13,729 nt of DNA from Firm-04 sp045628085 (lineage in GTDB: Bacteria > Bacillota > Clostridia > Oscillospirales > Ruminococcaceae). The notes under the pieces were generated by a model that was given only the letters and a program-made list of their open reading frames with translations, had not been told where the DNA came from and did not search any database. A program made the position numbers and the translations under genes. This document shows positions 1 through 6,703 of this stretch, piece after piece (within the stretch, counting starts at the first letter, position 1; the number at the start of each line of letters is the position of its first letter). The stretch spans positions 1 through 13,729 of the forward strand of contig JAZQOZ010000026.1 of the NCBI GenBank assembly GCA_045628085.1. Direction: 5' to 3'.

Positions 1-206
1 TACATGATCTGCGGCATTCTCATGTGTCACTTTTATTTGAGTTGGGCTTCTCGGTACTGGCAATCGCGCAGCGGCTCGGTCACGAAAGCATTGACATTAC
101 TTATCGGTATGCGCATCTGTTCCCAAGCGTACAAAAGGAAATGGCAGAAAGCCTTAATAAGCTCCGAAAGAAGGAAGAAGCGAAAGATGTCACAGAAGAA
201 ACTTGA
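1..206 (+). CDS. Tyrosine recombinase/integrase, C-terminal fragment (5' end outside window)
   Basis: This is the last ~68 residues of a phage-type tyrosine site-specific recombinase, which would catalyse integration and excision of the element. Frame 3 is open from the window edge and begins HDLRHSHVSLL, the H-x-x-R box of the catalytic domain. It continues with LGHESIDITYRYAH, containing the conserved GH pair and the tyrosine (in TYRYAH) that normally forms the covalent DNA link. The end is a charged helical tail (residues KKEEAKDVTEET) before TGA. The gene overlaps the next one by 20 bp, so they are probably co-transcribed. The N-terminal arm-binding and core-binding domains lie left of the window, so subfamily and attachment site cannot be judged. 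Confidence 0.93.
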   Translation, partial: HDLRHSHVSLLFELGFSVLAIAQRLGHESIDITYRYAHLFPSVQKEMAESLNKLRKKEEAKDVTEET

Positions 207-531
207 TGCACATGGGCGGTTTCGTTCAGTGAGCGCGAGTTTTCGCGTATCTCCGGAAGAAAATGATCTGCTGAACCGGCTGGTCGCACTTTCCGGTCTG
301 ACGAAAAGAGAATACATCGCCAGACGGCTGCTGAACCGTGACATTATTGTGCAGGGCAATCCGAAAGTCTACAAAGCACTCAAAAATCAGCTTGCAGAGG
401 TATTAGAAGAGCTGCGTCGCATTGAAAGCGGCGGAACTGTCAATGACGAACTGCTTGCACTGATCGCACAAATTGCAGAAATCATGAAAGGAATGAAGGT
501 GGATAGCGAATGGACGAGCACAAAAAAATGA
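187..531 (+). CDS. MobC-like plasmid mobilization protein (ribbon-helix-helix)
   Basis: A 114-residue protein resembling the MobC relaxosome accessory proteins of mobilizable plasmids and elements, which bind near oriT and help the relaxase nick. Residues 11-25 (RFRSVSASFRVSPEE) look like the beta-strand entry of a ribbon-helix-helix fold. They are followed by a helix with LTKREYIARRLLNRDI (about 38-53), typical of MobC/RHH families. The C-terminal half (58-102) is predicted helical and leucine-rich. The ATG at 187 is chosen because it begins the recognisable domain; the same frame is open back to 4, but that part only shadows the integrase. It overlaps the integrase end by 20 bp and the next gene by 22 bp, indicating translational coupling. 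The MobC assignment is from pattern recognition and the nearby relaxase; a small transcriptional regulator is the alternative. Confidence 0.72.
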   Translation: MSQKKLDAHGRFRSVSASFRVSPEENDLLNRLVALSGLTKREYIARRLLNRDIIVQGNPKVYKALKNQLAEVLEELRRIESGGTVNDELLALIAQIAEIMKGMKVDSEWTSTKK

Positions 532-1649
532 CCGCTCCGGAATCATCTGTTGCAGCAGATGCGGAGCAGTCATCATCAATTGACAAAACTATTATACCAG
601 AAAATGAGCAGGAATGCAAGATGTCGGACGAAAGTTTTTCAGAAATGCAGTTGGATATACTGCGGATGCTCGATCCGTCTTTTCTCGCAACGATTTCGAT
701 GCAGGAACTCTACGAACGCATTTTCCAACGAAAGCCGCCGATCATCGACGGGCTGCTCTATACCGGCACCTATCTGTTTGTTGGTGCGCCAAAGCTCGGC
801 AAAAGTTTTTTCATGTCGCAGCTCGCCTACCATGTCAGCACGGGTACTCCCTTATGGGAGTATCCGGTGCGGCGCGGAACAGTTTTGTATCTTGCGCTGG
901 AAGATGACTACCGGCGATTGCAGGAACGATTATACCGAATGTTTGGAACAGCAGAATCCGACCGACTGTTCTTTTCGATTACCGCAAATCAGATTGGCAA
1001 AGGTTTGGACGAACAGCTTGCCGGTTTTATCGGAAAACATAAGGACACTTCGCTCATCATCATCGACACGCTGCAAAAGATTCGGGAGATCAGCAGTGAT
1101 GCTTATAGCTACGCAAGCGATTATGAAGTCATCACAAAACTGAAACGCTTCGCAGACAAGTATCACATCTGTCTGATGCTCGTGCATCATACGCGAAAGC
1201 AGCAGTCCGATGATAAGTTCGACATGATCTCCGGCACAAACGGTTTGCTCGGCGCAGCGGATGGCGCATTTCTGCTTCACAAAGAAAAGCGAACCTCTGC
1301 GTCAGCGATTCTCGAAATCTCAGGACGCGATCAGCAGGATCAACGGCTTTATCTGACACGCAATCCCGCAACGCTCTCGTGGGATTTGGAGAAAAAGGAA
1401 AACGATTTGTGGCAGGAACCACCAGAGCCGCTGCTCGAAGCGATTGCCAAACTCGTGACATCAGAGCAACCAGAATGGAACGGAACAGCAACGGAACTTG
1501 TTGCGGCACTCGGTCTGGATATGAAACCGAATACGCTGACGTTGAAACTAAACGTGAATGCTGGGCGTCTTTCTACGGCGTACAATATTCAATACAATAC
1601 AGCTCGCACACATGATTCAAAGTTAATCGAATTAAGGTTTCACATTTAA
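510..1649 (+). CDS. RepA-like AAA/RecA-fold ATPase (hexameric replicative helicase family)
   Basis: A 379-residue P-loop ATPase of the RepA/AAA_25 type found in mobilizable elements and plasmids, where it is thought to act as a replicative helicase at the element's own origin. Visible motifs are Walker A GAPKLGKS (92-99), YLALEDD (127-133) around the catalytic acidic pair, Walker B SLIIIDTL (181-188), LVHHTRK (224-230) as sensor/arginine region, and SGTNGLLGAADG (241-252), a hallmark of the RepA group. The first ~45 residues are polar and probably disordered. The last ~80 residues (from about 305) look like a winged-helix DNA-binding tail. The start has GGTGG seven bases upstream and lies inside the end of the preceding gene. 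The repeat array just downstream may be its binding site. The family is secure; the role in replication is inferred. Confidence 0.88.
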   Translation: MDEHKKMTAPESSVAADAEQSSSIDKTIIPENEQECKMSDESFSEMQLDILRMLDPSFLATISMQELYERIFQRKPPIIDGLLYTGTYLFVGAPKLGKSFFMSQLAYHVSTGTPLWEYPVRRGTVLYLALEDDYRRLQERLYRMFGTAESDRLFFSITANQIGKGLDEQLAGFIGKHKDTSLIIIDTLQKIREISSDAYSYASDYEVITKLKRFADKYHICLMLVHHTRKQQSDDKFDMISGTNGLLGAADGAFLLHKEKRTSASAILEISGRDQQDQRLYLTRNPATLSWDLEKKENDLWQEPPEPLLEAIAKLVTSEQPEWNGTATELVAALGLDMKPNTLTLKLNVNAGRLSTAYNIQYNTARTHDSKLIELRFHI

Positions 1650-1654
1650 TTTTT

Positions 1655-1737
1655 GCGTCGATGTGCGTCGATCGCGTCGATGTTTTGACGGTGGGGGTAT
1701 CTCTAAATCATCGACGCATCGGACGCAATCGGACGCA
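1655..1737 (+). repeat. Iteron-like array: three GCGTCGAT repeats facing inverted copies
   Basis: GCGTCGAT occurs at 1655-1662, 1665-1672 and 1674-1681. The opposite orientation follows: ATCGACGC at 1710-1717, then ATCGGACGC (one extra G) at 1718-1726 and 1728-1736. The innermost copies form a perfect 9-bp inverted repeat (1674-1682 with 1709-1717) around a 26-base spacer that contains a GGGGG run. The array starts six bases after the RepA-like stop codon and ends about 40 bases before the next gene's start. Possible roles are RepA-binding iterons or a replication origin, an operator, or an RNA hairpin; the first is favoured by position. Confidence 0.75.
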
Positions 1738-1776
1738 CCTGTAAATCAAATGGTAAATATTATAGAGGTGATTTGT

Positions 1777-2142
1777 ATGAATGTCACAAAAGGAAAATTA
1801 GGCAGTGTATCCGTGATGTTGGAGCGTGGTCAGGTCAACGCGCTGCTGCAAACGCTGAACTGTATTTCTGTCACGGACACTCAGAATCAATTTGCGATTG
1901 ATGCTGCAAAACTGAAAGAGAAGATCATCAAACACGGTCGTACTTTCAACCACAATAATACTGATCGCGTTTCCATTTATTTCTACGAAAAAGAAGCGTC
2001 CGATTTGATTCGCCTGCTTGCACTCTTTCTTTTTTCAGCGCAGGAAATCACAACGGACTTTTATCCGGAAATCGGTCGTATTCATCGAAAGGGTTTGGGA
2101 ATCTCCCAATCTGCGGAGCAGACACTTTCCGACAAGCAGTAA
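1777..2142 (+). CDS. Small protein of unknown function in the mobilization module
   Basis: A 121-residue protein I do not recognise. The ATG at 1777 is preferred over an earlier in-frame GTG at 1663 because AGAGGTG lies six bases upstream and the earlier start would fall inside the repeat array. It has no obvious membrane segment, signal peptide or metal site. Residues 1-30 (starting MNVTKGKLGSVSVMLERG) look alpha/beta. Residues 83-95 form a hydrophobic helix (LIRLLALFLFSAQ), and the tail is polar. It sits between the RepA-like ATPase and the relaxase, on the same strand, directly before the candidate oriT. A role in replication or relaxosome assembly is therefore plausible but is only inferred from position. 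Confidence 0.7.
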   Translation: MNVTKGKLGSVSVMLERGQVNALLQTLNCISVTDTQNQFAIDAAKLKEKIIKHGRTFNHNNTDRVSIYFYEKEASDLIRLLALFLFSAQEITTDFYPEIGRIHRKGLGISQSAEQTLSDKQ

Positions 2143-2158
2143 AAGCTGCGTGACGGAA

Positions 2159-2231
2159 ACCCAATCTGTTTTGCAGAGCGAAACAGCAGTTGTGTATGAC
2201 TCGATAGGGGCGTACACAACTGGTATTGGGT
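2159..2231 (+). other. Candidate oriT: nested inverted repeats upstream of the relaxase gene
   Basis: In the 168-base gap before the relaxase gene, an outer pair ACCCAAT (2159-2165) / ATTGGGT (2225-2231) encloses two hairpins. The first is CTGTTT (2166-2171) / AAACAG (2181-2186) with a 9-base loop. The second is a perfect 9-bp pair AGTTGTGTA (2188-2196) / TACACAACT (2213-2221) with a 16-base loop. The elements abut almost without gaps, so single-stranded DNA could fold into a three-way junction. MOBV relaxases usually nick close to an inverted repeat just upstream of their own gene, which fits. The nick site is not identified. CCCAATCTG is also repeated at 2105-2113 and 2160-2168. Confidence 0.6.
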
Positions 2232-2310
2232 CAGCTATCAAAAAAGTACATTTTTCTTGTTTTTGAGATTATTCTCCAATCGCTTGGCTGAAAAAAGAAA
2301 GGAACATTGC

Positions 2311-4182
2311 ATGGAACAATTTAGCATCAGCTTTCGGCTCGGCAAACCCAGCGCACAGCACGGCGCAAACTTGGCGCACAATAACCGCGAGTTCTCCGCT
2401 GCAAACATTGATCCCATGCGTTCTTCCCAAAACATTTATTTCACGGCAGAATCCATTGAAACCGCATACGACAAGATGTTCGCGGAAGCACTTGACGCAT
2501 ACAACGCAAAGCAAAACCGTCCCAGCCGCCGCATCGACGACTACTATGCTCACATTCTGAACGGCAAACGCGAAGAACCGTTTTATGAAGTCATCGTGCA
2601 ATTCGGTGACAGCAAAAATGCTTCCTGTAACAGCCCGCGCGGATTACTTGCAAAAGAAATGCTGATCGAATACATGAACGACTTTCAGAAACGGAATCCC
2701 AATTTACGCATCTTCAATGCCGTGCTGCATATGGACGAAGCAAGCCCGCATCTGCACATTGATTTCATTCCGTTTTATACGAAAGGGCGGCGGAACGGTT
2801 TGTCAACAGGTGTGTCGATGAGAGCTGCACTGAGTGAAATGGGTTTTGGAGCGAAGAATAAATATAATTCGGCAGTCGTTGGGTGGGAACAATCTGAACG
2901 CATGGCAATGGAAGAAATCGTGATGCGTCACGGCTGTCTGCGTGAAGATAAACACGCACACTATGAACACATGACAGTCGAGGAATACAAGCGTTCACAG
3001 GATGCAAAGCAGATGACAGAACTGCTGCGGCAATCACACAAAATAGAGCCGACTTCCGTGGCAGAGATACTAAAATTACAGCTTGCGGAGCAATCTGCAA
3101 AAACAAAAGTATTGGAACATGAACGCAATTCACCATACCGTTCGTTCTATTATTCCAATGCTGAAAAGCAGGCGTTTGTGCAGGCACAGCTCACGCTGCG
3201 AAACATTCCGTTCCGCGAAACAGAAAACGGATTTGAAGCGCAGCAATGCTTTCTGGACGAGATTCGCAAGATTGAAAAATCTTATCAGGCACCAGCGACT
3301 TCTATTCGTGGTCGGATGCGTGAAGATGTCGATCAGTGCATCATGCGGTCATGGAGTTTTGAGGAATTTCTGGAATACTTGCAAAAGGAAAAATACGAAA
3401 TCAGACAGGGCAAGTATCTCGCTGTGCGCCCGCCATTCGGTGAAAACTTTATTCGTCTCAAATCACTTGGGGAATCATATAGCGAAAATGCGCTGAAAAG
3501 CAGAATACAAATCAATATTCGCTTTGAACAACATTTAACTGAAAAGATTGCAGAAGCGAAACAAAGAAATAATTTGAACATCGTCACGCAGCAAACGGCA
3601 CTCCAGTATGTCAACGCAGTTCGTATAGGGACACTGCGAATGAAACGGAAAGATTCATCAAAACCGCTGTCATGGAAGAACGATCCGGAACTTGATGCGT
3701 TGCTTCTGCTCAATCGAAAAATTCACGAAGGGGCTACGCTTGCTTCTATCCGAACCGATTTTGAGAACAAAGAACAGACCGTAGCAAGCCTGCGAGAGCA
3801 GTTTGAAAAATCACAGAGAGATCTCAAGTCTTTTACGCTGTTGCAGGAGAAATGCGAAATCGTATTCAATGGATATCATTCGCCCAATATCACATTGCAG
3901 CAAGCAAAGGAGTCCATGAAATCCCATCCATGGATAAACGCTGACAACTGGGATCGTGTATATATGTTGGTTGCGCAGGAAAGGCAAGCGTGTGAAGATT
4001 TGCAGAAACAGCTTGCGGTCGCAGAGCAGGAATTGAAAGCTGCTGCCGATTTGGTCGGTACTGCGGAGCGCGTATTCGGAAAGACTTTTGTGCAGGATAT
4101 CATAGATCGTGACGGATATCAGAAAGCCGCAAAATATCTGCCCAATGGTGCATTCACACCGAACGGGCAGTTTCTAGGATGA
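2311..4182 (+). CDS. MOBV-family relaxase (Mob/Pre plasmid recombination protein)
   Basis: A 623-residue relaxase that would nick oriT and pilot the strand during conjugative transfer, using a helper element's transfer channel. The N-terminal catalytic domain covers about residues 1-210. AHNNRE (22-27) with H23 aligns with the HNER motif of MobM from pMV158, where His22 is the nucleophile, and NIDPMRSSQN (32-41) follows. The metal-binding motif HMDEASPHLHIDFIP (140-154) has H140, E143, H147 and H149. The rest is largely helical and charged, with likely coiled coil around 500-600, as usual for MOBV tails. The ATG at 2311 is chosen because AGAAAGGA lies just upstream and it starts the conserved domain 18 codons after an earlier in-frame start. 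The stop overlaps an ATG by one base (ATGA), but the next gene probably starts slightly later. Confidence 0.92.
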   Translation: MEQFSISFRLGKPSAQHGANLAHNNREFSAANIDPMRSSQNIYFTAESIETAYDKMFAEALDAYNAKQNRPSRRIDDYYAHILNGKREEPFYEVIVQFGDSKNASCNSPRGLLAKEMLIEYMNDFQKRNPNLRIFNAVLHMDEASPHLHIDFIPFYTKGRRNGLSTGVSMRAALSEMGFGAKNKYNSAVVGWEQSERMAMEEIVMRHGCLREDKHAHYEHMTVEEYKRSQDAKQMTELLRQSHKIEPTSVAEILKLQLAEQSAKTKVLEHERNSPYRSFYYSNAEKQAFVQAQLTLRNIPFRETENGFEAQQCFLDEIRKIEKSYQAPATSIRGRMREDVDQCIMRSWSFEEFLEYLQKEKYEIRQGKYLAVRPPFGENFIRLKSLGESYSENALKSRIQINIRFEQHLTEKIAEAKQRNNLNIVTQQTALQYVNAVRIGTLRMKRKDSSKPLSWKNDPELDALLLLNRKIHEGATLASIRTDFENKEQTVASLREQFEKSQRDLKSFTLLQEKCEIVFNGYHSPNITLQQAKESMKSHPWINADNWDRVYMLVAQERQACEDLQKQLAVAEQELKAAADLVGTAERVFGKTFVQDIIDRDGYQKAAKYLPNGAFTPNGQFLG

Positions 4183-4196
4183 ATGGAGGTATAAAC

Positions 4197-4487
4197 ATGA
4201 ATCAAGATGCAATCGGTTATTATGGTCAGGAATGGAAACACTTCATGGAAGATCATCATCCCAAACTTGTTGCACAGATGCAAAAGCGCGGTATATACGA
4301 TGATGTGGCGATATCTGTCAACCGCAGTGCGTGTGACTATGGCGATGTGCTGCGAACACAATACGCTAAGCAGAATCCGCCGCCGGATGAGCCGGAACAG
4401 TATCGGAAATGGAAGTTCACCCGCAATCACTATATTGAAAGTGCAGTCATGCGGGAACGGGTGCTGATGACGGTGACGAAACCTTGA
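4197..4487 (+). CDS. TnpV-like transposon-encoded small protein
   Basis: A 96-residue protein resembling TnpV, the small accessory protein named from the Tn4451 group of clostridial mobilizable transposons and common in their relatives. It shows the usual order: a YYGQEWKHFMEDHHPKL-like start in which a short chain grows into a helix, a central polar stretch with the PPPDEPEQYRKWK linker, and a terminal helix RNHYIESAVMRERVLM. The biochemical role of TnpV is unknown. The ATG at 4197 has GGAGG seven bases upstream (4185-4189). An in-frame ATG at 4179 overlaps the relaxase stop and lacks its own ribosome site. It is the last gene of the mobilization operon, followed directly by a terminator. 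Assignment is by pattern memory and position. Confidence 0.65.
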   Translation: MNQDAIGYYGQEWKHFMEDHHPKLVAQMQKRGIYDDVAISVNRSACDYGDVLRTQYAKQNPPPDEPEQYRKWKFTRNHYIESAVMRERVLMTVTKP

Positions 4488-4500
4488 TGCAAAGAGAAAG

Positions 4501-4532
4501 CGGGAACCGGCTGCGTGTCGGGTCGGTTCCCG
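4501..4532. terminator. Bidirectional hairpin terminator between convergent operons
   Basis: CGGGAACCG (4501-4509) and CGGTTCCCG (4524-4532) form a perfect 9-bp stem, extendable by a G-T and a C-G pair to leave about a 10-base loop. It lies 13 bases after the TnpV-like stop and 7 bases from the stop of the convergent gene. The downstream T content is modest on both sides (TATTATT on the + strand; TTTCTCTTT on the - strand), so it could end both transcripts. Confidence 0.75.
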
Positions 4533-4539
4533 TTCAGTA

Positions 4540-5817
4540 TTATTGCTCGTTACTGTCCTTTTTTTCCTTGTGAACACAGGTCTCATAATCCTTCTTTACT
4601 ATTGAATGGAGCAGGCAAAATACCGCAGCACCATCAACCAGCAAACCTAGTAGTGAGCAAACCAGTGAGAAAGCAGAGGACTCCGGCTCTCTCTTTCGCA
4701 ATTTCATGACAATTAAAACAAAAGCGCCAATTAATACGACTATGATGATAATTTTAACAACAAGCCTTTTTACAAACCTCTTAATGTTTTCTTTCCTCTT
4801 GGCTTCTTTGCGTTGCTCTTCTTTTTCTCGTTCAAATTCAGCTAGTCGAGCTTCTAACGCTTGATTTTTAGTTTCCTGTTGTTGCCCCACACTGCGCAAA
4901 TTTTCAAGATCTTGTGCCATTTTGGCTATAGTTGCTGCATTTTGACGTGCTTCTCTTTCGTGCTGTTGATCTCTGGTGCGCATATGTTCAAGCTCAGATG
5001 CCATCTCAGCCATTGCAGTTGCATTTTGTTGTGCTTCTGTTTCATACTGATCCAAATAGTCATCAGTAAAATCTAGAGATTTATCAATGTTATCCGAAGT
5101 TAACTCTTCTGGAAGAGTTGGCTTCTTTCGAAGAACAATGATTCTAGAAGCTACTTGTTCTTTGGTTAGCTCCCCAGATTCATAATCCGCTTTGGCTTTT
5201 TCGAAAGACTTTGATATCTGCTGGATAATTCTGCTGGAAAGAAGCGACTTGGCTTTTAAAACTGCTTGAACATTTTTAGGGTATCCCTGATTGCCAAATC
5301 CGCTACCAAGTTTATACCACAACATATTTGTAATGTGATTTAAACTAACAGCATATTCAAACATTTTTTCATGTTTTTCTCGCACATTGGCATTGGCTTT
5401 TTTGACTTCTTGATGCGAAATTGTTAATGCTGAAAGCGAATTTGTTATGTAAATATACCCCGAATCAAGTTCAGTAGTCGACGTTTTCCCTCTCCTTAGT
5501 TTATTGATGTGACTAACAAATCTTAATCCCTCTTGATGTTGAGGTTCTATTTCTACTGATTCTAGATTATATGCATTTAATTCTTCTGAATAGTATTTTG
5601 TTTTTTCATCACAAGTTATTCCAAATCCGAGCTGAAGATTATGGAAAAAATCTGCTTGTTTTATAGTCACATCGGTACTGTTGGAACAACCATTGATTAT
5701 TGCTTTCATTGCTGGTCTATCCCAGTATGGTTCTTTCCTTTCTACAATGTTTTCGGCTTTTAAGAAAAAATCGTCTATTTCTTTTTTTGTTTCAGGGAAA
5801 TACGCCAGTGTTATCAT
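4540..5817 (-). CDS. Downstream part of a split PIN-like / coiled-coil / membrane protein
   Basis: A 425-codon frame that reads as the 3' part of the gene beginning at 6559. Residues 2-17 (ITLAYFPETKKEIDDF) and the region to about 135 look like the second half of a PIN-like nuclease fold that begins in the preceding frame. Residues about 255-345 are a long coiled coil rich in Q, E, K and A, including a 28-residue tandem repeat (261-288 and 289-316). Two hydrophobic segments follow, about 353-372 (with IIIIVVLIGAFVLIV) and 382-405, then a short charged tail. This suggests anchoring to the inner side of the membrane. The ATG at 5817 has no Shine-Dalgarno sequence, and the frame is open upstream past it for about nine codons. 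It is therefore probably not an independent gene. Function is unknown; a defence role is inferred from its neighbours. Confidence 0.7.
   Translation of the reverse strand: MITLAYFPETKKEIDDFFLKAENIVERKEPYWDRPAMKAIINGCSNSTDVTIKQADFFHNLQLGFGITCDEKTKYYSEELNAYNLESVEIEPQHQEGLRFVSHINKLRRGKTSTTELDSGYIYITNSLSALTISHQEVKKANANVREKHEKMFEYAVSLNHITNMLWYKLGSGFGNQGYPKNVQAVLKAKSLLSSRIIQQISKSFEKAKADYESGELTKEQVASRIIVLRKKPTLPEELTSDNIDKSLDFTDDYLDQYETEAQQNATAMAEMASELEHMRTRDQQHEREARQNAATIAKMAQDLENLRSVGQQQETKNQALEARLAEFEREKEEQRKEAKRKENIKRFVKRLVVKIIIIVVLIGAFVLIVMKLRKREPESSAFSLVCSLLGLLVDGAAVFCLLHSIVKKDYETCVHKEKKDSNEQ
4870..5037 (-). repeat. Tandem 84-bp repeat encoding a 28-residue coiled-coil unit
   Basis: Two adjacent units (5037-4954 and 4953-4870, reading on the - strand) encode EAQQNATAMAEMASELEHMR... 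and EARQNAATIAKMAQDLENLR.... The period is 28 residues, exactly four heptads, so duplication keeps the coiled-coil register. The units have diverged, so the duplication is not recent. Confidence 0.8.
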
Positions 5818-6559
5818 TACGGAGGGCGAATTCGCTTTTTTTAACTAAATTTACAAAATCCACAGCTAGGTCTTTACAAATCACCCCATTATATCCTGAT
5901 AAACTAAATAGTATTTCTGTTGCCAAGTAAAGCGTTATTCGATTTGTGATTCTTCCAACTTCAGCGATATTGTTATTTAAGCCGAGATACAGCACACATC
6001 CTTCCCTGATCGAATTAAGGTTACTTTGGATGCGCTCATTGTCTTCACTCGACAATATAAACTTACTGATTAATTCTCGATATTCACTATGGTCGCCTTC
6101 ATGGTTCGGCTCCAATAAATAAGTCATCAGTTCATGCATTATCGCTTCGGAATCTAAAGATAATTCAGGCTTTGTATTTTTAGCATATTCAAGAAAACAA
6201 TCTGCAAGATAGCGTTCTTCTTTTTCAGCGACTATTCTATTGTTTTCAAATTGTTCATCCTGCTGATATTCCAAATCACTAACAACAAATTGTCCAGATT
6301 CTGACCTTGTAAATGATGCACCTTTTAAAGTTGAGCGCACAACAGCCTCGGGAAGATCAAATCCGAAGGCATCTTTTAGCATGTTTTTCATTTCTGAAGC
6401 AGTAAAAGCGCGCTTTTTCTCTGATATGACCACATACTTGACAAATTCTGCTAATAACTGATAAATGTTTTGATACTGCTTGGACTCAAATACACTACGT
6501 AGTGTAGCATATGAAGCCAATACAGAGATCGCTTCCAACTTTGATTTTTGCTTTATCAT
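5792..6559 (-). CDS. Upstream part of a split PIN-like protein (winged-helix-like N-terminus)
   Basis: A 255-codon frame whose product seems to be cut inside a PIN-like nuclease domain. Residues about 30-95 (with YQLLAEFVKYVV, FTASEMKNMLKDAFGFDLPEAVV, and a GQFVV wing) resemble a winged helix. A helical region follows, then NSIREGCVLYLGL (182-194). The strand ITLYLATEILFSLSGYNG (208-225) resembles the first strand of PIN-like domains, which usually reads YLDT; here the aspartate position is Ala213. From LVKK (238-241), reached through seven A (5836-5842), this frame adds only 14 residues and stops. Dropping one A continues as ANSPSV into the next frame, giving about 672 residues. The start has AGAGGA eight bases upstream and a good promoter at 6579-6607. 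Family assignment is from memory of similar intact proteins, so moderate. Confidence 0.7.
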   Translation of the reverse strand: MIKQKSKLEAISVLASYATLRSVFESKQYQNIYQLLAEFVKYVVISEKKRAFTASEMKNMLKDAFGFDLPEAVVRSTLKGASFTRSESGQFVVSDLEYQQDEQFENNRIVAEKEERYLADCFLEYAKNTKPELSLDSEAIMHELMTYLLEPNHEGDHSEYRELISKFILSSEDNERIQSNLNSIREGCVLYLGLNNNIAEVGRITNRITLYLATEILFSLSGYNGVICKDLAVDFVNLVKKSEFALRNDNTGVFP

Positions 6560-6578
6560 TTTTATAGTCCTCTTTTTT

Positions 6579-6607
6579 ATTATAATTGCTCAAAGAGCCA
6601 GTGTGAA
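6579..6607 (-). promoter_or_regulatory. Predicted promoter of the split PIN-like gene
   Basis: On the - strand, TTCACA (6607-6602) is followed after 17 bases by TATAAT (6584-6579), close to the housekeeping sigma consensus. The leader to the ATG at 6559 would be very short but still contains the AGAGGA ribosome site. This gene can therefore be transcribed independently of the hsd operon upstream. Confidence 0.65.
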
Positions 6608-6703
6608 TAGAATAAATGTCATAGCATCAGATTCTTTTTGCATAACACCATCTGCATCTCCTCGCTCTTTGCAGCTATACTACTTTGCTCAGCAAGATGC
6701 GTG

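Noticed and set aside
4..186. In-frame upstream extension of the MobC-like gene to an ATG at 4
   Set aside because: It lies wholly inside the integrase coding sequence in another frame and has no family resemblance; the domain begins at 187.
1663..1776. N-terminal extension of the small unknown gene from a GTG at 1663
   Set aside because: It would translate the repeat array, and a good ribosome site precedes the ATG at 1777.
2236..2310. Promoter directly upstream of the relaxase gene
   Set aside because: The region is AT-rich, but no -35/-10 pair with good spacing was convincing.
6590..6703. Terminator for the nuclease gene
   Set aside because: Only a 5-bp TTGCT/AGCAA hairpin is present with no T-run, so it is too weak to call.
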